Origin: Azoarcus sp. Aa7
Lineage (GTDB): Bacteria > Pseudomonadota > Gammaproteobacteria > Burkholderiales > Rhodocyclaceae
Reading direction: 5' to 3'
DNA length: 38,033 nt
Assembly (NCBI RefSeq): GCF_014822185.1
Contig: NZ_QVLR01000065.1
Coordinates: forward strand, 1 to 38,033
Made by a program: the position numbers and the translations under genes. Each line of letters opens with the position of its first letter. Within the stretch, counting starts at the first letter, position 1. The notes under the pieces were generated by a model. That model had not been told where the DNA came from. It did no database searches and saw only the letters and a program-made list of their open reading frames with translations. Shown in pieces: positions 1 to 8,904 of this stretch.

Positions 1-5
1 CCGCC

Positions 6-208
6 GTGCGGGGCCGTCTTCAGTCGCGCTACGCGCTCCTTTCGACGGCCCCGCACAACGACCGGAAAAGCAACCGGTTCGGTACAACGACACAATACAA
101 GGGCGGAAAAGCGAAGCGCCTTCCGCCACGCGGCGGTTGGGTTTGAGCGGCCGATCATACGGCGGTTCAGCTGGCAACATCGGCCTACGGCTCATCCGCC
201 CTACGAAC
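6..208. repeat. Intergenic inverted-repeat cluster
   Basis: This gene-free left end holds several inverted repeats. A perfect 13-bp pair (6-18 with 44-56, 25-nt loop) is the largest. A second pair, GGCGGAA at 102-108 and TTCCGCC at 121-127, flanks a GC-rich core. The stretch CGGCCTACGGCTCATCCGCC at 181-200 resembles the GGCGGAT-type intergenic repeats common in proteobacterial genomes (known from memory, not searched). Nothing follows that looks like a T-tract, so a classical terminator for the adjacent minus-strand gene is not evident, although the hairpins lie just downstream of its stop codon. Confidence 0.5.
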
Positions 209-963
209 TACAGGATCAGCCTGCCCCCTGGCAGGCTTCCGGCCTGCTCCAGCCGGGTGACGGTGGGGCCGAGGTCCAGGCCGGCCTTTTCCTTTAACGC
301 ACGGGCGCGTTCGCGCAGTTCAGTCACCGGAATGTCGATCCCGTCGCCCGCTGCACCGAAGGCGACGACGTTGCCGCTGTCGCAGGATGGGAACGCGATC
401 GCACGGTCGTCGAAGGCGGTGACGATGCGCTCGACGCTGGCGCGGAAGCCGCGCGAGCGTCCGAAGAGATTCACCGACATCAAGCCCTGTTCCGATAATC
501 GGGTTCGTGCAGCCGCATAGAACGGCGCGGTATCCAGCGCACCTGCGCGGGCGTTGCGATCGAAGCCGTCGACGAGGATCAGGTCGAATTTGCGCTCGGT
601 CTCCATCACGTAGCGCACGCCGTCGCCGACGTGGATCGCGAGCCGTTCGTCCTCGTCCGGGAGCTTGAAGAACTGGCGCGCTGCGGCGACGACGCGCGGT
701 TCGATCTCGATGACCTGGGTGCGCGTCTGCGGGCAATGATGGTGCAGGAAGCGCGTCAGCGATGCGGCGCCGAGGCCGATTACGAGCGCGGTCCGGGGCC
801 ACTCTTCGGCCTCGCGCAGCAACAGCCCCGCCATCATCTCCCGTGTGTAGGCGAGTTCGAGCGCGTTGGGGCGGCGAATGCGCATCGCGCCCTGGACCCA
901 CTCGGAACCGAAATGCAGGTAGCGGACGCCGCCGTCTTCGCTGATGTCGATCGGCGTGCTCAT
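208..963 (-). CDS. Spermidine synthase-like methyltransferase-fold protein
   Basis: A 251-residue protein of the polyamine aminopropyltransferase/spermidine synthase superfamily. The Rossmann SAM-type fold shows as [13 protein letters not shown] followed by an acidic loop ([16 protein letters not shown]), a VGDGVRYV segment and LILVDGFD. It lacks the length of a full SpeE (about 280-290 residues), so the substrate is uncertain and polyamine synthesis is not proven. The start chosen, ATG at 963, overlaps the TGA of mutS in an ATGA junction, which indicates translational coupling and co-transcription with mutS. A longer open frame extends upstream inside mutS but is a shadow of that gene. Nothing links it to the catabolic genes farther right. 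Confidence 0.75.
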   Translation of the reverse strand: MSTPIDISEDGGVRYLHFGSEWVQGAMRIRRPNALELAYTREMMAGLLLREAEEWPRTALVIGLGAASLTRFLHHHCPQTRTQVIEIEPRVVAAARQFFKLPDEDERLAIHVGDGVRYVMETERKFDLILVDGFDRNARAGALDTAPFYAAARTRLSEQGLMSVNLFGRSRGFRASVERIVTAFDDRAIAFPSCDSGNVVAFGAAGDGIDIPVTELRERARALKEKAGLDLGPTVTRLEQAGSLPGGRLIL

Positions 964-3563
964 GCGGTCATCCGCTTCAGCGCATAGAGGTGTTCGAGCG
1001 CCTCGCGCGGGCTGAGGCTGTCGGGATCGATCTCGGACAGTGCGGTGAGCGCCGGATGTGACAGCGGCTCGTCTTCCGCTTCGGGCAGCGCGGCGAAGAG
1101 GTCGGCCTGCGGGCCGGCGCCGACTTCGCGGTTTTCCAGCGCGCGCAGGCGGCGCTTGGCGTCGCGGATCACCGAGCCGGGGATGCCCGCGAGGGCCGCG
1201 ACCTCGATCCCGTAGCTCTGGCTCGCGGGGCCTTCCTCGACGGCGTGCAGGAAGACGATGCGGTGCGCGTGCTCGACCGCGTCGAGGTGCACGTTCGCGC
1301 ATTCGGGATAGTCGGCGTTGAGGCGCGTGAGCTCGAAGTAGTGGGTGGAAAAGAGCGTGAGGCAGCGGTTCTTCTCGAGCAGGTGGCGCGCGATCGCGAA
1401 GGCCAGCGCGAGGCCGTCGAAGGTGGAGGTGCCGCGCCCGATTTCGTCCATCAGCACGAGGCTCTGGTCGGTGGCGCCGTGCAGGATCGCCGAGGCCTCG
1501 GTCATCTCGACCATGAAGGTCGAGCGTCCCGATGCGAGGTCGTCGGAGGCGCCGATGCGCGTGAAGATCGCGTCGAGCGGGCCGATGCGCGCGGCCTGCG
1601 CGGGCACGAAGGCGCCGACGTGGGCGAGCAGCGCGATGAGCGCGACCTGGCGCATGAAGGTCGATTTACCACCCATGTTCGGGCCGGTGATCATCAGCAT
1701 GCGGCGCGTCGGCGCGAGGCTGCAGTCGTTGGCGATGAAGTTCTCGACCTGGCGCTCGACGACCGGGTGGCGGCCGCCGACGATGTCCATACCGGGTTGG
1801 TCCGAGAACTGCGGGCAGACGTAGCCGTAGCGCACGGCCGCCTCGCCGAAGGCGCCGAGGCCGTCGAGGCAGGCGAGGGAGCGGGCGATGTGCTGCAGCG
1901 TCGGGATGTGGGCGGCGAGGTTTTCGAGCAGGGCCTCGTAGAGCATCTTCTCGCGGCCGAGCGCGCGCTCCTGTGCGGACAGCGCCTTGTCCTCGAAGGC
2001 CTTCAGTTCCGGGGTGATGTAGCGTTCGGCGTTCTTCAGCGTCTGGCGGCGGCGGTAGTCGTCGGGCACCTTGGCGGCGTTCGCGTGGCTGACTTCGATG
2101 TAGAAGCCGTGCACCTTGTTGAACTCGACCTTCAGGTTCGCGATGCCGCTGCGCTCGCGCTCGCGCGCCTCGAGCGCCATCAGGAACTCGCCGCAATTGG
2201 TCTGGATGCCGCGCAGCTCGTCGAGTTCGGCGTCGAAGCCGGCGGCGATCACGCCGCCGTCGCGCACTGCGGCGGCCGGTTCGGGGGTGACCGCGCGCAC
2301 CAGCAGGTCGAGGGCGGCTTCCGGCACGCCGAGCGCGCCCACGAGCTGGGCGAGCAGTGCGGATTGCGGACGGCCGAGCACGTCGTGCAGTTCGGGTAGG
2401 CGTGCGAGGCTGTCGCGCAGGGCCGCGAGATCGCGCGGGCGGGCGCTGCGCAGTGCGATGCGCGCGGTGATGCGGTCGACGTCCGCGACGCCGCGCAGCG
2501 CCTGGCGGGCGTTCGACAGCATGCGTGCGTCGCCGGTGTCGTTGCCGATCAGCTCGCTGACGGCGCCGTGGCGCGCGGCGGCGTGATGACGGTCGCGCAG
2601 CGGGTGGTGCAGGGCGTGGCGCAGCCAGCGCGAGCCCATGCTGGTGACGCAGGAGTCCAGCAGCGAGAGCAGGGTGGGCGAGGGCTCGCCGCGCAGCGTC
2701 TCGGTGAGTTCGAGGTTGCGCCGCGTCGCCGCGTCGAGGCGGAGATATTCCGATTCGCGCTCGACCTTGAGGCTGGTGACGTGTTCGAGGCTCTGGCGCT
2801 GCGTGCTGCGCGCGTAGTCGAAGAGGGCCGCGGCGGCGCCCAGCGCGACCGGCATGCCTTCCACGCCGAAGCCGGTCAGGTCGCGCGTGCCGAAATGGGC
2901 GGTGAGCAGTCGCTCGCCGGTTTCGCCTTCGAATTGCCAGTCGGCAAGGCGGCGCAACACCGGCGACAGCGTCTCGACCAGCGGTAGCGCGAGGCCGTCG
3001 GGCACCAGTACCTCGGCCGGACGCAGGCGCTCGAACTGGGCCTGCAGGTGCTCGGCGGGGCATTCCATCACGCGCAGGTCGCCGTTCGCGAGGTTCAGCC
3101 ACGCGAGGCCGAGCACGCCGCGGTGCAGGTTCGCCGCGAGCAGCAGCGAATCCGAGCGGTCGTCGAGGAGGGCCGCGTCGGTGAGCGTTCCGGGCGTGAC
3201 GATGCGGCTGACCGCGCGCTCCATGGGGCCCTTGGTCGCACCGGGGTCGCCGACCTGTTCCGCGATGACGACCGATTCGCCGAGTTTCACCAGCCGCGCG
3301 AGGTATTGCTCGACCGCGTGGAAGGGGACGCCGGCCATCTTGATCGGCTGCCCCGCGGACTGTCCGCGCGTCGTCAGTGTGATGTCGAGCAGTCGGGCCG
3401 CCTTCTCGGCGTCCTCGAAGAACAGCTCGTAGAAGTCGCCCATCCGGTAGAAGAGCAGCGTGTCGGGGTGCTGCTGCTTGATCCGGAGGTACTGGACCAT
3501 CATCGGAGTATGGCCGGCGAACTCGTCATCGTTCAGCGGCTTGGGTAATGTTTCTTTTTTCAT
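960..3563 (-). CDS. mutS: DNA mismatch repair protein MutS
   Basis: Full-length MutS of 867 residues, within the family's usual 850-870. It recognises base mismatches and small loops and recruits MutL using ATP. The N-terminal mismatch-binding domain begins near residue 20 and carries the [15 protein letters not shown] segment, which includes the conserved Phe-X-Glu motif that stacks on mispaired bases. The C-terminal ATPase has a Walker [14 protein letters not shown] near residue 625, [16 protein letters not shown] (Walker B and signature) and the FSTHYFELT switch. The start has no obvious ribosome binding site, so an internal start cannot be excluded. The gene is divergent from purU across a 318-bp spacer and coupled to the downstream spermidine-synthase-like gene. 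It is a core housekeeping gene that marks the left limit of the catabolic region. Confidence 0.97.
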   Translation of the reverse strand: MKKETLPKPLNDDEFAGHTPMMVQYLRIKQQHPDTLLFYRMGDFYELFFEDAEKAARLLDITLTTRGQSAGQPIKMAGVPFHAVEQYLARLVKLGESVVIAEQVGDPGATKGPMERAVSRIVTPGTLTDAALLDDRSDSLLLAANLHRGVLGLAWLNLANGDLRVMECPAEHLQAQFERLRPAEVLVPDGLALPLVETLSPVLRRLADWQFEGETGERLLTAHFGTRDLTGFGVEGMPVALGAAAALFDYARSTQRQSLEHVTSLKVERESEYLRLDAATRRNLELTETLRGEPSPTLLSLLDSCVTSMGSRWLRHALHHPLRDRHHAAARHGAVSELIGNDTGDARMLSNARQALRGVADVDRITARIALRSARPRDLAALRDSLARLPELHDVLGRPQSALLAQLVGALGVPEAALDLLVRAVTPEPAAAVRDGGVIAAGFDAELDELRGIQTNCGEFLMALEARERERSGIANLKVEFNKVHGFYIEVSHANAAKVPDDYRRRQTLKNAERYITPELKAFEDKALSAQERALGREKMLYEALLENLAAHIPTLQHIARSLACLDGLGAFGEAAVRYGYVCPQFSDQPGMDIVGGRHPVVERQVENFIANDCSLAPTRRMLMITGPNMGGKSTFMRQVALIALLAHVGAFVPAQAARIGPLDAIFTRIGASDDLASGRSTFMVEMTEASAILHGATDQSLVLMDEIGRGTSTFDGLALAFAIARHLLEKNRCLTLFSTHYFELTRLNADYPECANVHLDAVEHAHRIVFLHAVEEGPASQSYGIEVAALAGIPGSVIRDAKRRLRALENREVGAGPQADLFAALPEAEDEPLSHPALTALSEIDPDSLSPREALEHLYALKRMTA

Positions 3564-3881
3564 TCAATAGCTTGATTGATTCTGTCGACGACTTTCCGAT
3601 CACCTGCGCCATCTGTCGCCGGTCTTTGTCGCTGGGGGGGATTCCCGTGGATCGTTGGGGCGCTCCGCTGGCCGGGTCCGGTCCGCGACGGAAAAGTTCG
3701 TATTGTCTTCGAAGAGCACCCCGCACGCGAGCGCCAGATCATCGACGACGCGGTCGACTCTGCGCAGTCGCGATCCCCCGCCGCCGGTCTCGCGTCGAAA
3801 AATGAGGAGCTGCTGTCGCGTGCAGGCAAGTGGCCTCCCGACGACTCACGTAACTTGAGGGCGCATAACCGGAGGAGAGAC
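3564..3881. other. Divergent mutS-purU intergenic region
   Basis: This 318-bp spacer separates mutS (minus) from purU (plus), so it must carry both promoters. The purU frame stays open back to 3576, but the strong GGAGGAGA ribosome binding site at 3871-3878 and the usual family length place the real start at 3882. I found no convincing sigma-70 promoter pair, riboswitch or terminator here. Confidence 0.5.
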
Positions 3882-4751
3882 ATGCACAACACACAAGAAA
3901 AGCGCTGGACGCTGACATTTTCATGCCCCAGCGCTGCAGGCCAGGTCGCCGCGATTTCGGGCTTTCTTGATCGTCAGGGCTGCTACATCAACGAGTTTTC
4001 GTGTTTCGACGACGACCTCAGCGATCGTTTCTTCGTGCGTTGCGTCTTCAGCCGTGAAACCGAGGGCGCGGTCGACGTGGCGACCTTGCGGCACGAGTTC
4101 GCGCCGCTGGCGAAGCGCTTCGACATGGACTGGGCGATGCACGCGCTGTGCGAGCGGCCCAAGGTCCTGATCATGGTGTCGAAGCTCGATCACTGCCTGC
4201 GCGACCTGCTATACCGCTGGCGCATCGGCGAGTTGCCCATCGACATCGTCGGCGTCGTGTCGAATCACCCCGACCTGGAATCCCTCGCCGCGGCCGATGG
4301 CCTGCCGTTCCACCATCTGCCGGTGACCGCCGAGACCAAGCCGCAGCAGGAAGCGAAGCTGATGGCGATCGTCGTGGAGACAGGTGCCGAGCTGGTGGTG
4401 CTGGCGCGCTACATGCAGGTCCTGACCGACGACCTGTGCCGGCGTCTGCACGGCCGTGCGATCAACATCCATCATTCCTTCCTGCCCGGATTCAAGGGGG
4501 CGAAGCCCTATCACCAGGCGCATGCGCGCGGCGTGAAGCTGATCGGCGCCACGGCCCACTATGTGACCGGCGACCTCGACGAGGGGCCGATCATCGAGCA
4601 GGTCGTCGACCGCGTGACGCATGCGCACAGTGCCGAGCAGTTGCTCTCGGTCGGTCGTGACATGGAATGCCAGGCGCTCGCGCGGGCCGTGCTGTATCAC
4701 GTCGAGCGTCGCGTCTTCCTCAACGGTACCCGTACGGTCGTCCTGCCCTGA
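3882..4751 (+). CDS. purU: Formyltetrahydrofolate deformylase PurU
   Basis: PurU hydrolyses 10-formyl-tetrahydrofolate to formate and free tetrahydrofolate in the cytoplasm. The 289-residue product has the usual layout: an N-terminal ACT domain (about residues 8-90) and a C-terminal formyltransferase-type domain. The catalytic triad is visible as Asn195 and His197 in INIHHSFLPGFKGAKPY and Asp233 in GDLDEGPII. The start follows a strong purine-rich ribosome binding site at 3871-3878. In glycine betaine and sarcosine catabolic clusters of pseudomonads a purU paralogue sits with the sarcosine oxidase genes (family knowledge). Here it would recycle folate loaded by sarcosine oxidation, as in those clusters. 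It stands 87 bp upstream of a GlxA-type regulator in the same direction. Confidence 0.93.
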   Translation: MHNTQEKRWTLTFSCPSAAGQVAAISGFLDRQGCYINEFSCFDDDLSDRFFVRCVFSRETEGAVDVATLRHEFAPLAKRFDMDWAMHALCERPKVLIMVSKLDHCLRDLLYRWRIGELPIDIVGVVSNHPDLESLAAADGLPFHHLPVTAETKPQQEAKLMAIVVETGAELVVLARYMQVLTDDLCRRLHGRAINIHHSFLPGFKGAKPYHQAHARGVKLIGATAHYVTGDLDEGPIIEQVVDRVTHAHSAEQLLSVGRDMECQALARAVLYHVERRVFLNGTRTVVLP

Positions 4752-4838
4752 TCGTGTCGATTCCATCGGCCGGCGCCTTGATGGCGCGGGCGGTGCGTAT
4801 AGACTTCGAACAGGAACTACGACTTTCAGGGTATCTCG

Positions 4839-5870
4839 ATGAGCAATGCGATTCCCGGCCAGGGGCCGGGCCACTGGGCCGGGCGGGGCGGCGATGCGCC
4901 GATCCGCTTCGGCTTTCTTCTCGTTCCCGACTTCACGCTGATCGGCTTCGGCGCGGCGGTCGATCCTCTGCGTCTTGCGAACATGGTGGCGCGCAGGAAG
5001 CTGTACGAGTTCGTGACGATCACGATGGACGGCGAGCCGGTGCGTTCGAGTGCCGGCATCTGCGTGCAGCCCGACTATGCGGCGGCCGATGCGACCGACC
5101 TCGACGGCATTTTCGTGGTCGGCCCCAATCCGCTGCCGATCACCGGCACCGAGCCGATCCAGCGCTGGCTGCGCACGCTCGCGGGGCGCGGCGTCGCGCT
5201 TGGCGGGGTGGATACGGGCAGCTATTTCCTCGCCTGCGCGGGGCTGCTCGACGGACATCGCAGCACGATCCACTGGGAAGACATGGACGCGCTGCTCGAC
5301 CGCTTCCCGCGCCTGGTGGTGTCGAACAAGCTCTACGAGGTCGACCGCAACCGTTGTTCGTGCAGCGGCGGTATCGCGCCGGTTGAGATGATGATCCACC
5401 TGATCGGCCTCGGCGGAGGAGGGCGCAAGGTGGCGAAGGCGGTGGCGGAGCTGCTGATCTACGAGTGCCGCGGGCCGGACGAGAAGCAGAAGACCTCGTT
5501 GCGCGACGTCTCCAACGCATCGCATCCCAAGCTCGTCGAGGCGATCAAGCTGATGGAGTGCAACATCGAGGAGCCGTTGTCGATGGAGGAGCTGGCGGCC
5601 CACATGCAGTTCTCGGCGCGCCAGCTCGAACGCCTGTTCCGCGAGACGCTCAACTGCACGCCGCGGCAGTACTACCTGCAGATCCGCCTCGAGCGCGCGC
5701 GCCAACTCCTCACGCGCACCAACCGTCCGATCGCCGACATCGTGATGGCCTGCGGATTCGTGTCCTTCGCGCATTTTTCGCATCGCTACCACGCCGGCTT
5801 CGGCATCTCGCCGAGCGCCGAGCGGCGGCGTCACACTGCAGACGCGGCAGGGGCGGCCAAGCCGGCCTGA
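4839..5870 (+). CDS. GlxA/GbdR-type AraC-family regulator (copy 1)
   Basis: A 343-residue transcription factor with an N-terminal DJ-1/PfpI-like (class I glutamine amidotransferase-like) sensor domain (about residues 20-200) and a C-terminal AraC double helix-turn-helix (about 230-330; EEPLSMEELAAHMQFSARQL and ADIVMACGFVSFAHFSHRY). At the nucleophile elbow the sequence reads GGVDTGSYFLA, so the catalytic cysteine of true amidotransferases is replaced by Thr. This fits a ligand sensor rather than an enzyme. Known relatives such as GbdR, SouR and CdhR respond to betaine, sarcosine or carnitine and activate catabolic operons. It lies between purU and the creatinine uptake/hydrolysis genes, so I infer that it senses creatinine, creatine or a product and activates the promoters at about 6020 and 13975. 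A terminator at 5927-5959 separates it from the permease. Confidence 0.88.
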   Translation: MSNAIPGQGPGHWAGRGGDAPIRFGFLLVPDFTLIGFGAAVDPLRLANMVARRKLYEFVTITMDGEPVRSSAGICVQPDYAAADATDLDGIFVVGPNPLPITGTEPIQRWLRTLAGRGVALGGVDTGSYFLACAGLLDGHRSTIHWEDMDALLDRFPRLVVSNKLYEVDRNRCSCSGGIAPVEMMIHLIGLGGGGRKVAKAVAELLIYECRGPDEKQKTSLRDVSNASHPKLVEAIKLMECNIEEPLSMEELAAHMQFSARQLERLFRETLNCTPRQYYLQIRLERARQLLTRTNRPIADIVMACGFVSFAHFSHRYHAGFGISPSAERRRHTADAAGAAKPA

Positions 5871-5926
5871 GTCGCGCTGCAGTCTCCGTTTCCCTCTCCC
5901 ACGGTCGTTCGGCGACCGGGTTGCAC

Positions 5927-5959
5927 GCCTCCGGCCGGTTTCGGTCGGAGGCTTTTTTT
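5927..5959 (+). terminator. Rho-independent terminator after the regulator
   Basis: A 10-bp GC-rich stem (5927-5936 with 5943-5952, one G-U pair), a 6-nt loop and a run of seven T (5953-5959). It lies 57 bp after the regulator stop codon. This is the clearest intrinsic terminator in the window and shows that the downstream permease gene has its own promoter. Confidence 0.85.
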
Positions 5960-6023
5960 CGTCGTTTTCACGAAACAGACTGTCGGCAGCCGGATATCAA
6001 CGCAGGACGCCCGTCACTAGGAT
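5960..6023 (+). promoter_or_regulatory. Putative activator site and -10 box, class I
   Basis: The sequence CGTCGTTTTCACG (5960-5972) is followed, after exactly 44 nt, by CTAGGATA, whose TAGGAT (6018-6023) is a plausible -10 box without a good -35. The same 13-mer and the same 44-nt spacing to CTAGCAT recur upstream of creatinase at 13916-13979. Matching bases inside the spacer include GTCG and CGGA-AT at equal offsets. I infer a common activator-dependent promoter, most simply controlled by the adjacent GlxA-type regulator. Confidence 0.6.
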
Positions 6024-6134
6024 AGGGTTAAATACAGCCGGCCTGGCGGCGGTACCGAGCGCAGCGTTGCGTGACGGATGAAGCCAGCCGTGCAGGATGA
6101 CCAGGGAGCTGGTGCTCAAAGACTCCCAGCATCA

Positions 6135-6162
6135 CCGCATCGCCCCTTCGGGGGCGATGCGG
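6135..6162 (+). other. 12-bp hairpin with TTCG tetraloop in leader
   Basis: A perfect 12-bp stem (6135-6146 with 6151-6162) closed by the very stable loop TTCG. It lies about 110 nt after the proposed transcription start and 30 nt before the AAAGGAGG ribosome binding site of the permease. No T-tract follows, so it is more likely an mRNA-stabilising or processing structure than a terminator. Confidence 0.6.
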
Positions 6163-6207
6163 CAAAACAAATACAAGGCAGCAAGGCCACACAAAGGAGG
6201 CAGTACG

Positions 6208-7590
6208 ATGGAGTACGGTACAGCGAGAATCCCGCACGACAAGCGGGAATACGGGTTCGTCGACACGGTATTCACGTGGTTCGGATCCGGGGTCAATACG
6301 GGATCGTGGGTGTTCGGCGGCATGGCGGCCGCCCTCGGGATGTCGTTCGTGTGGTGGTACAGCGCCGTGTACCTGCCGCTGATGATGATCCCGTGGGCGA
6401 TGGTGGCCTGGATCGGGTGGAAGCACGGCGCGTCCACGGTGACGTCGACGATTCCCTCGCTCGGTGTGAAGGGCGCCCGCTTCATGGGTGTCGGCGAATT
6501 CCTCGGGCTCATCGGCTGGCCCAGCATCAACACCTTCATTGCGGCAATCTCGCTGACGCATGTGTTCCATGCGATGTTCGACTGGCCTGCCTACGGCTCG
6601 CCCGGTTCCACGTGGCCGCTGGTCGCCGGCATCCTCGTGACGGCGCTGTTGCAGGGCATCATCGTGTGCATCGGTCACAGCGCGATCAAGTACCTCGAAT
6701 GGCTGGCGGTGGTGCTGCTGCTGGTCCTCGGCATCTGGGAAACCAAGGTTGTGCTCGAGCATTGGGACTACGACAAGATCGCGAACTTCACCTTGCCCGC
6801 GGCTCAGCACTCGCCGGCGTTCTACATCGACCTGGCGTTCGGGTTCTGCTGGGGCTGGGCGCAGATCTGCGACTTCTCCCGTTTCTCGAAGAGTTCCGCC
6901 TCGGCCACCGTCGGCAGCTGGATCGGCGTGAACCTGGGGCAGGGGTGGTTCATGCTCGTCGGTGCGATCGGTGTCATCGGTGTCGTCCTCGAAACCGGTG
7001 TGTTCGATCCGAACAATGCCGATCCGAGTTCGACAATCGCTTCGCTCGGTCTGGGCATGGTGGCCTTCCTCGTGATCTTCTTCGCCACGGTGAGCACCAA
7101 CGTCACGGTCCTCTACGGGGCCGGCATGGGGCTGGTCGGCGCCTCGCGCACGTCGAATCCGCGCAAATTCCTGTATTTCATCGCGGTCCTGCAGCTGGTC
7201 ATGTGCTTCCTGCCGCTTGCGTTCAAGAACTTCATCCATTATTTCGAGTTCTTCCTCGGCATCGTCGGCGGCGTGTTCATCCCCTTGTGGACCCTTGTGG
7301 TGCTCGACTACTTCGTGGTGCGGCGAGCGCGCGTCCGCGACGAGGACCTCTTTGCCGGTGAGGACGCCCTCGGGCGCACCAAGAGTGCACTGGGCGACTG
7401 GAACATCTGCGGGTGGGTTGCGATGGTTGTGGGGCTGGCGGTGTTCTATCTGCTGCACTACGGGTTCAATGAAATCGCCATCGTAACGACGGCCTCGCTG
7501 CCCGCCATCGTGGCCACCGCCGCGACCTACCTGCTGCTGGTTGCCGTCAAGGGCGTTCCTGCGCAGCATCGGGTCGTCAAGCGCGCCTGA
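6208..7590 (+). CDS. NCS1-family permease, probable creatinine transporter
   Basis: A 460-residue inner-membrane protein of the nucleobase:cation symporter-1 family, closest in character to cytosine permeases (CodB-like). About twelve hydrophobic segments are visible from near residue 25 to the C-terminus. Family-like segments include GSGVNTGSWVFGG near the first helix and GFCWGWAQICDFSRFSK in the middle. The start follows AAAGGAGG at 6193-6200 with an 8-nt spacer; a longer frame from 6097 is rejected. The gene directly precedes creatininase (86 bp gap), a pairing known in pseudomonads. I infer uptake of creatinine, a small cyclic base like cytosine, by cation symport. The substrate is not proven by sequence alone. 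Confidence 0.85.
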   Translation: MEYGTARIPHDKREYGFVDTVFTWFGSGVNTGSWVFGGMAAALGMSFVWWYSAVYLPLMMIPWAMVAWIGWKHGASTVTSTIPSLGVKGARFMGVGEFLGLIGWPSINTFIAAISLTHVFHAMFDWPAYGSPGSTWPLVAGILVTALLQGIIVCIGHSAIKYLEWLAVVLLLVLGIWETKVVLEHWDYDKIANFTLPAAQHSPAFYIDLAFGFCWGWAQICDFSRFSKSSASATVGSWIGVNLGQGWFMLVGAIGVIGVVLETGVFDPNNADPSSTIASLGLGMVAFLVIFFATVSTNVTVLYGAGMGLVGASRTSNPRKFLYFIAVLQLVMCFLPLAFKNFIHYFEFFLGIVGGVFIPLWTLVVLDYFVVRRARVRDEDLFAGEDALGRTKSALGDWNICGWVAMVVGLAVFYLLHYGFNEIAIVTTASLPAIVATAATYLLLVAVKGVPAQHRVVKRA

Positions 7591-7676
7591 TCAGCAGCGA
7601 CGGATTGGAACGGCCCGATGCACGCGTGCAGCCACGGCAGCGTCGTCGGGCCAACAACATTCAAGGAGACGATTCG

Positions 7677-8447
7677 ATGAAGAGTGTTCATATATCCGAG
7701 CTCGCGTGGCCGGAATACGATGCCCTGGTCCGCGATGGGCGCACCCCGGTGCTGATTCCCGTCGGCGCGCTCGAGCAGCACGGGCCGCACATGTCGATGA
7801 ACCCGGACGTGCTGCTGCCCACGGCCATCTCGGAGCGGGTCGCCGATCGCATCGGCGCGCTGGTCGCGCTGCCCATCGCCTACGGCTACAAGTCGCAGCA
7901 GAAGAGCGGGGGCGGCAACCACATGCCCGGCACGACCAGCCTCGATGGCAGCACCGTGACGAGCACGATTCGTGACGTGCTGAAGGAACTCGCCCGGCAC
8001 GGCGTGCGGCGCACGGTCCTGGTCAACGGCCACTACGAGAATTCCGCATTCATCGTCGAAGGCGTTGACCTGGCGCAGCGCGAGCTGCGCTGGGACGGCA
8101 TCCGCGATTTTTCGACGGTCGTTTTGTCATATTGGGATTTCGTGACGCAGGAAGCCATCGACGCGATCTACCAGGGTGAATTCCCGGGTTGGGCCGTGGA
8201 GCATGGCGGGGTGCTGGAGACGTCGCTGATGCTGCATCTGCATCCTCATCTGGTGGATATGGATAAGGTCTGCGACCACGCGCCGGCGCAATTCCCGCCC
8301 TATGACTTCTTCCCGATCAAGCCCGAATGGACGCCGGCATCCGGTTGCCTGTCATCCGCGAAGCGCGCGAGCGCACAACATGGCGAAACCTTGCTGAAGG
8401 TTTGTGTAGACGGCATCAGCAGGGAATTGATGTCCGCCTTCGAGTGA
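7677..8447 (+). CDS. Creatininase (creatinine amidohydrolase)
   Basis: A 256-residue enzyme that reversibly hydrolyses creatinine to creatine with a binuclear metal site. It aligns along its whole length with the well-studied Pseudomonas putida creatininase as I recall it. Metal ligands are visible as Glu33 and His35 in VGALEQHG, Asp44 in NPDVLLPTA, and His119 and Glu121 in NGHYEN. Also conserved are KSQQKSGGGNH, the SYWDFV tryptophan segment and the WAVEHGGVLETSLML stretch. Creatininase-superfamily relatives (for example MftE-like proteins) lack this combination, so true creatininase is favoured. The start ATG follows AAGGAGA at 7663-7669. It is probably co-transcribed with the upstream NCS1 permease. 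A strong hairpin at 8489-8533 follows. Confidence 0.95.
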   Translation: MKSVHISELAWPEYDALVRDGRTPVLIPVGALEQHGPHMSMNPDVLLPTAISERVADRIGALVALPIAYGYKSQQKSGGGNHMPGTTSLDGSTVTSTIRDVLKELARHGVRRTVLVNGHYENSAFIVEGVDLAQRELRWDGIRDFSTVVLSYWDFVTQEAIDAIYQGEFPGWAVEHGGVLETSLMLHLHPHLVDMDKVCDHAPAQFPPYDFFPIKPEWTPASGCLSSAKRASAQHGETLLKVCVDGISRELMSAFE

Positions 8448-8488
8448 TCCCGCCGCGCCGCGCCGCCCCGGCGTTGCCGCTGAATTGA

Positions 8489-8533
8489 AATCGGCCCTGT
8501 CTGCGTCATGCGACGACGCAGACAGGGCCGATT
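8489..8533 (+). terminator. Perfect 19-bp hairpin after creatininase
   Basis: Arms at 8489-8507 and 8515-8533 are perfectly complementary over 19 bp with a 7-nt loop (8508-8514). It lies 41 bp after the creatininase stop. Only a short GCCGTTT follows the stem, so intrinsic termination would be weak by the classical rule. The position still favours a terminator or a 3'-end stabilising structure. Confidence 0.6.
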
Positions 8534-8904
8534 GCCGTTTACGTCCGATGCAATTTCCCTCTTCTTTCGCTGATTCACCGACGAGTCGCTGAATCGATTT
8601 GGTGTGCGCCTTTTCGACAATCAGTCCGATGTCGTCAGCACGACAAGGCTTGTCGATATCAGGAAATGCGTCGGGGCTGCGCATTTCCATACTTGCCTCC
8701 ACCGGATCCAGAAAAGTACAGCAACAAATAATTCGGATCGGGCAGGGTGCGCCGCAGGCGCCGGGCGACTCTCGTTTGATGAGGAGGAATTTGCGCAGAT
8801 CGATTCGCGTGTCGGGCCAAAAACATTCCGGATGGCCATCGAGAACTGCAAGAGCAGTCGTGCCACGGAAATCAAAACAATGAATTAACACCAAAGGAAA
8901 GCGA
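8534..8904. promoter_or_regulatory. Porin upstream region with CGACA/TGTCG cluster
   Basis: This 371-bp gap is visibly less GC-rich than the flanking genes. Short frames on both strands show no recognisable protein. It contains CGACA (8615-8619), TGTCG (8630-8634), CGACA (8641-8645) and TGTCG (8651-8655), which form two overlapping small palindromes and could be an operator. The porin ribosome binding site AAAGGA lies at 8893-8898. A clear -35/-10 pair was not found. Confidence 0.35.

Noticed and set aside
1245-2399. Long plus-strand open frame inside mutS
   Set aside because: A GC-rich antisense shadow of mutS; composition is dominated by Arg, Ala, Val and Glu without family resemblance.
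3576-3881. Extended N-terminus of PurU
   Set aside because: No ribosome binding site at the upstream ATG and no homology; the family length and GGAGGAGA support the start at 3882.
8599-8888. Two overlapping 94-residue frames before the first porin
   Set aside because: Neither shows a known fold, signal or ribosome binding site; the gap is better read as regulatory.
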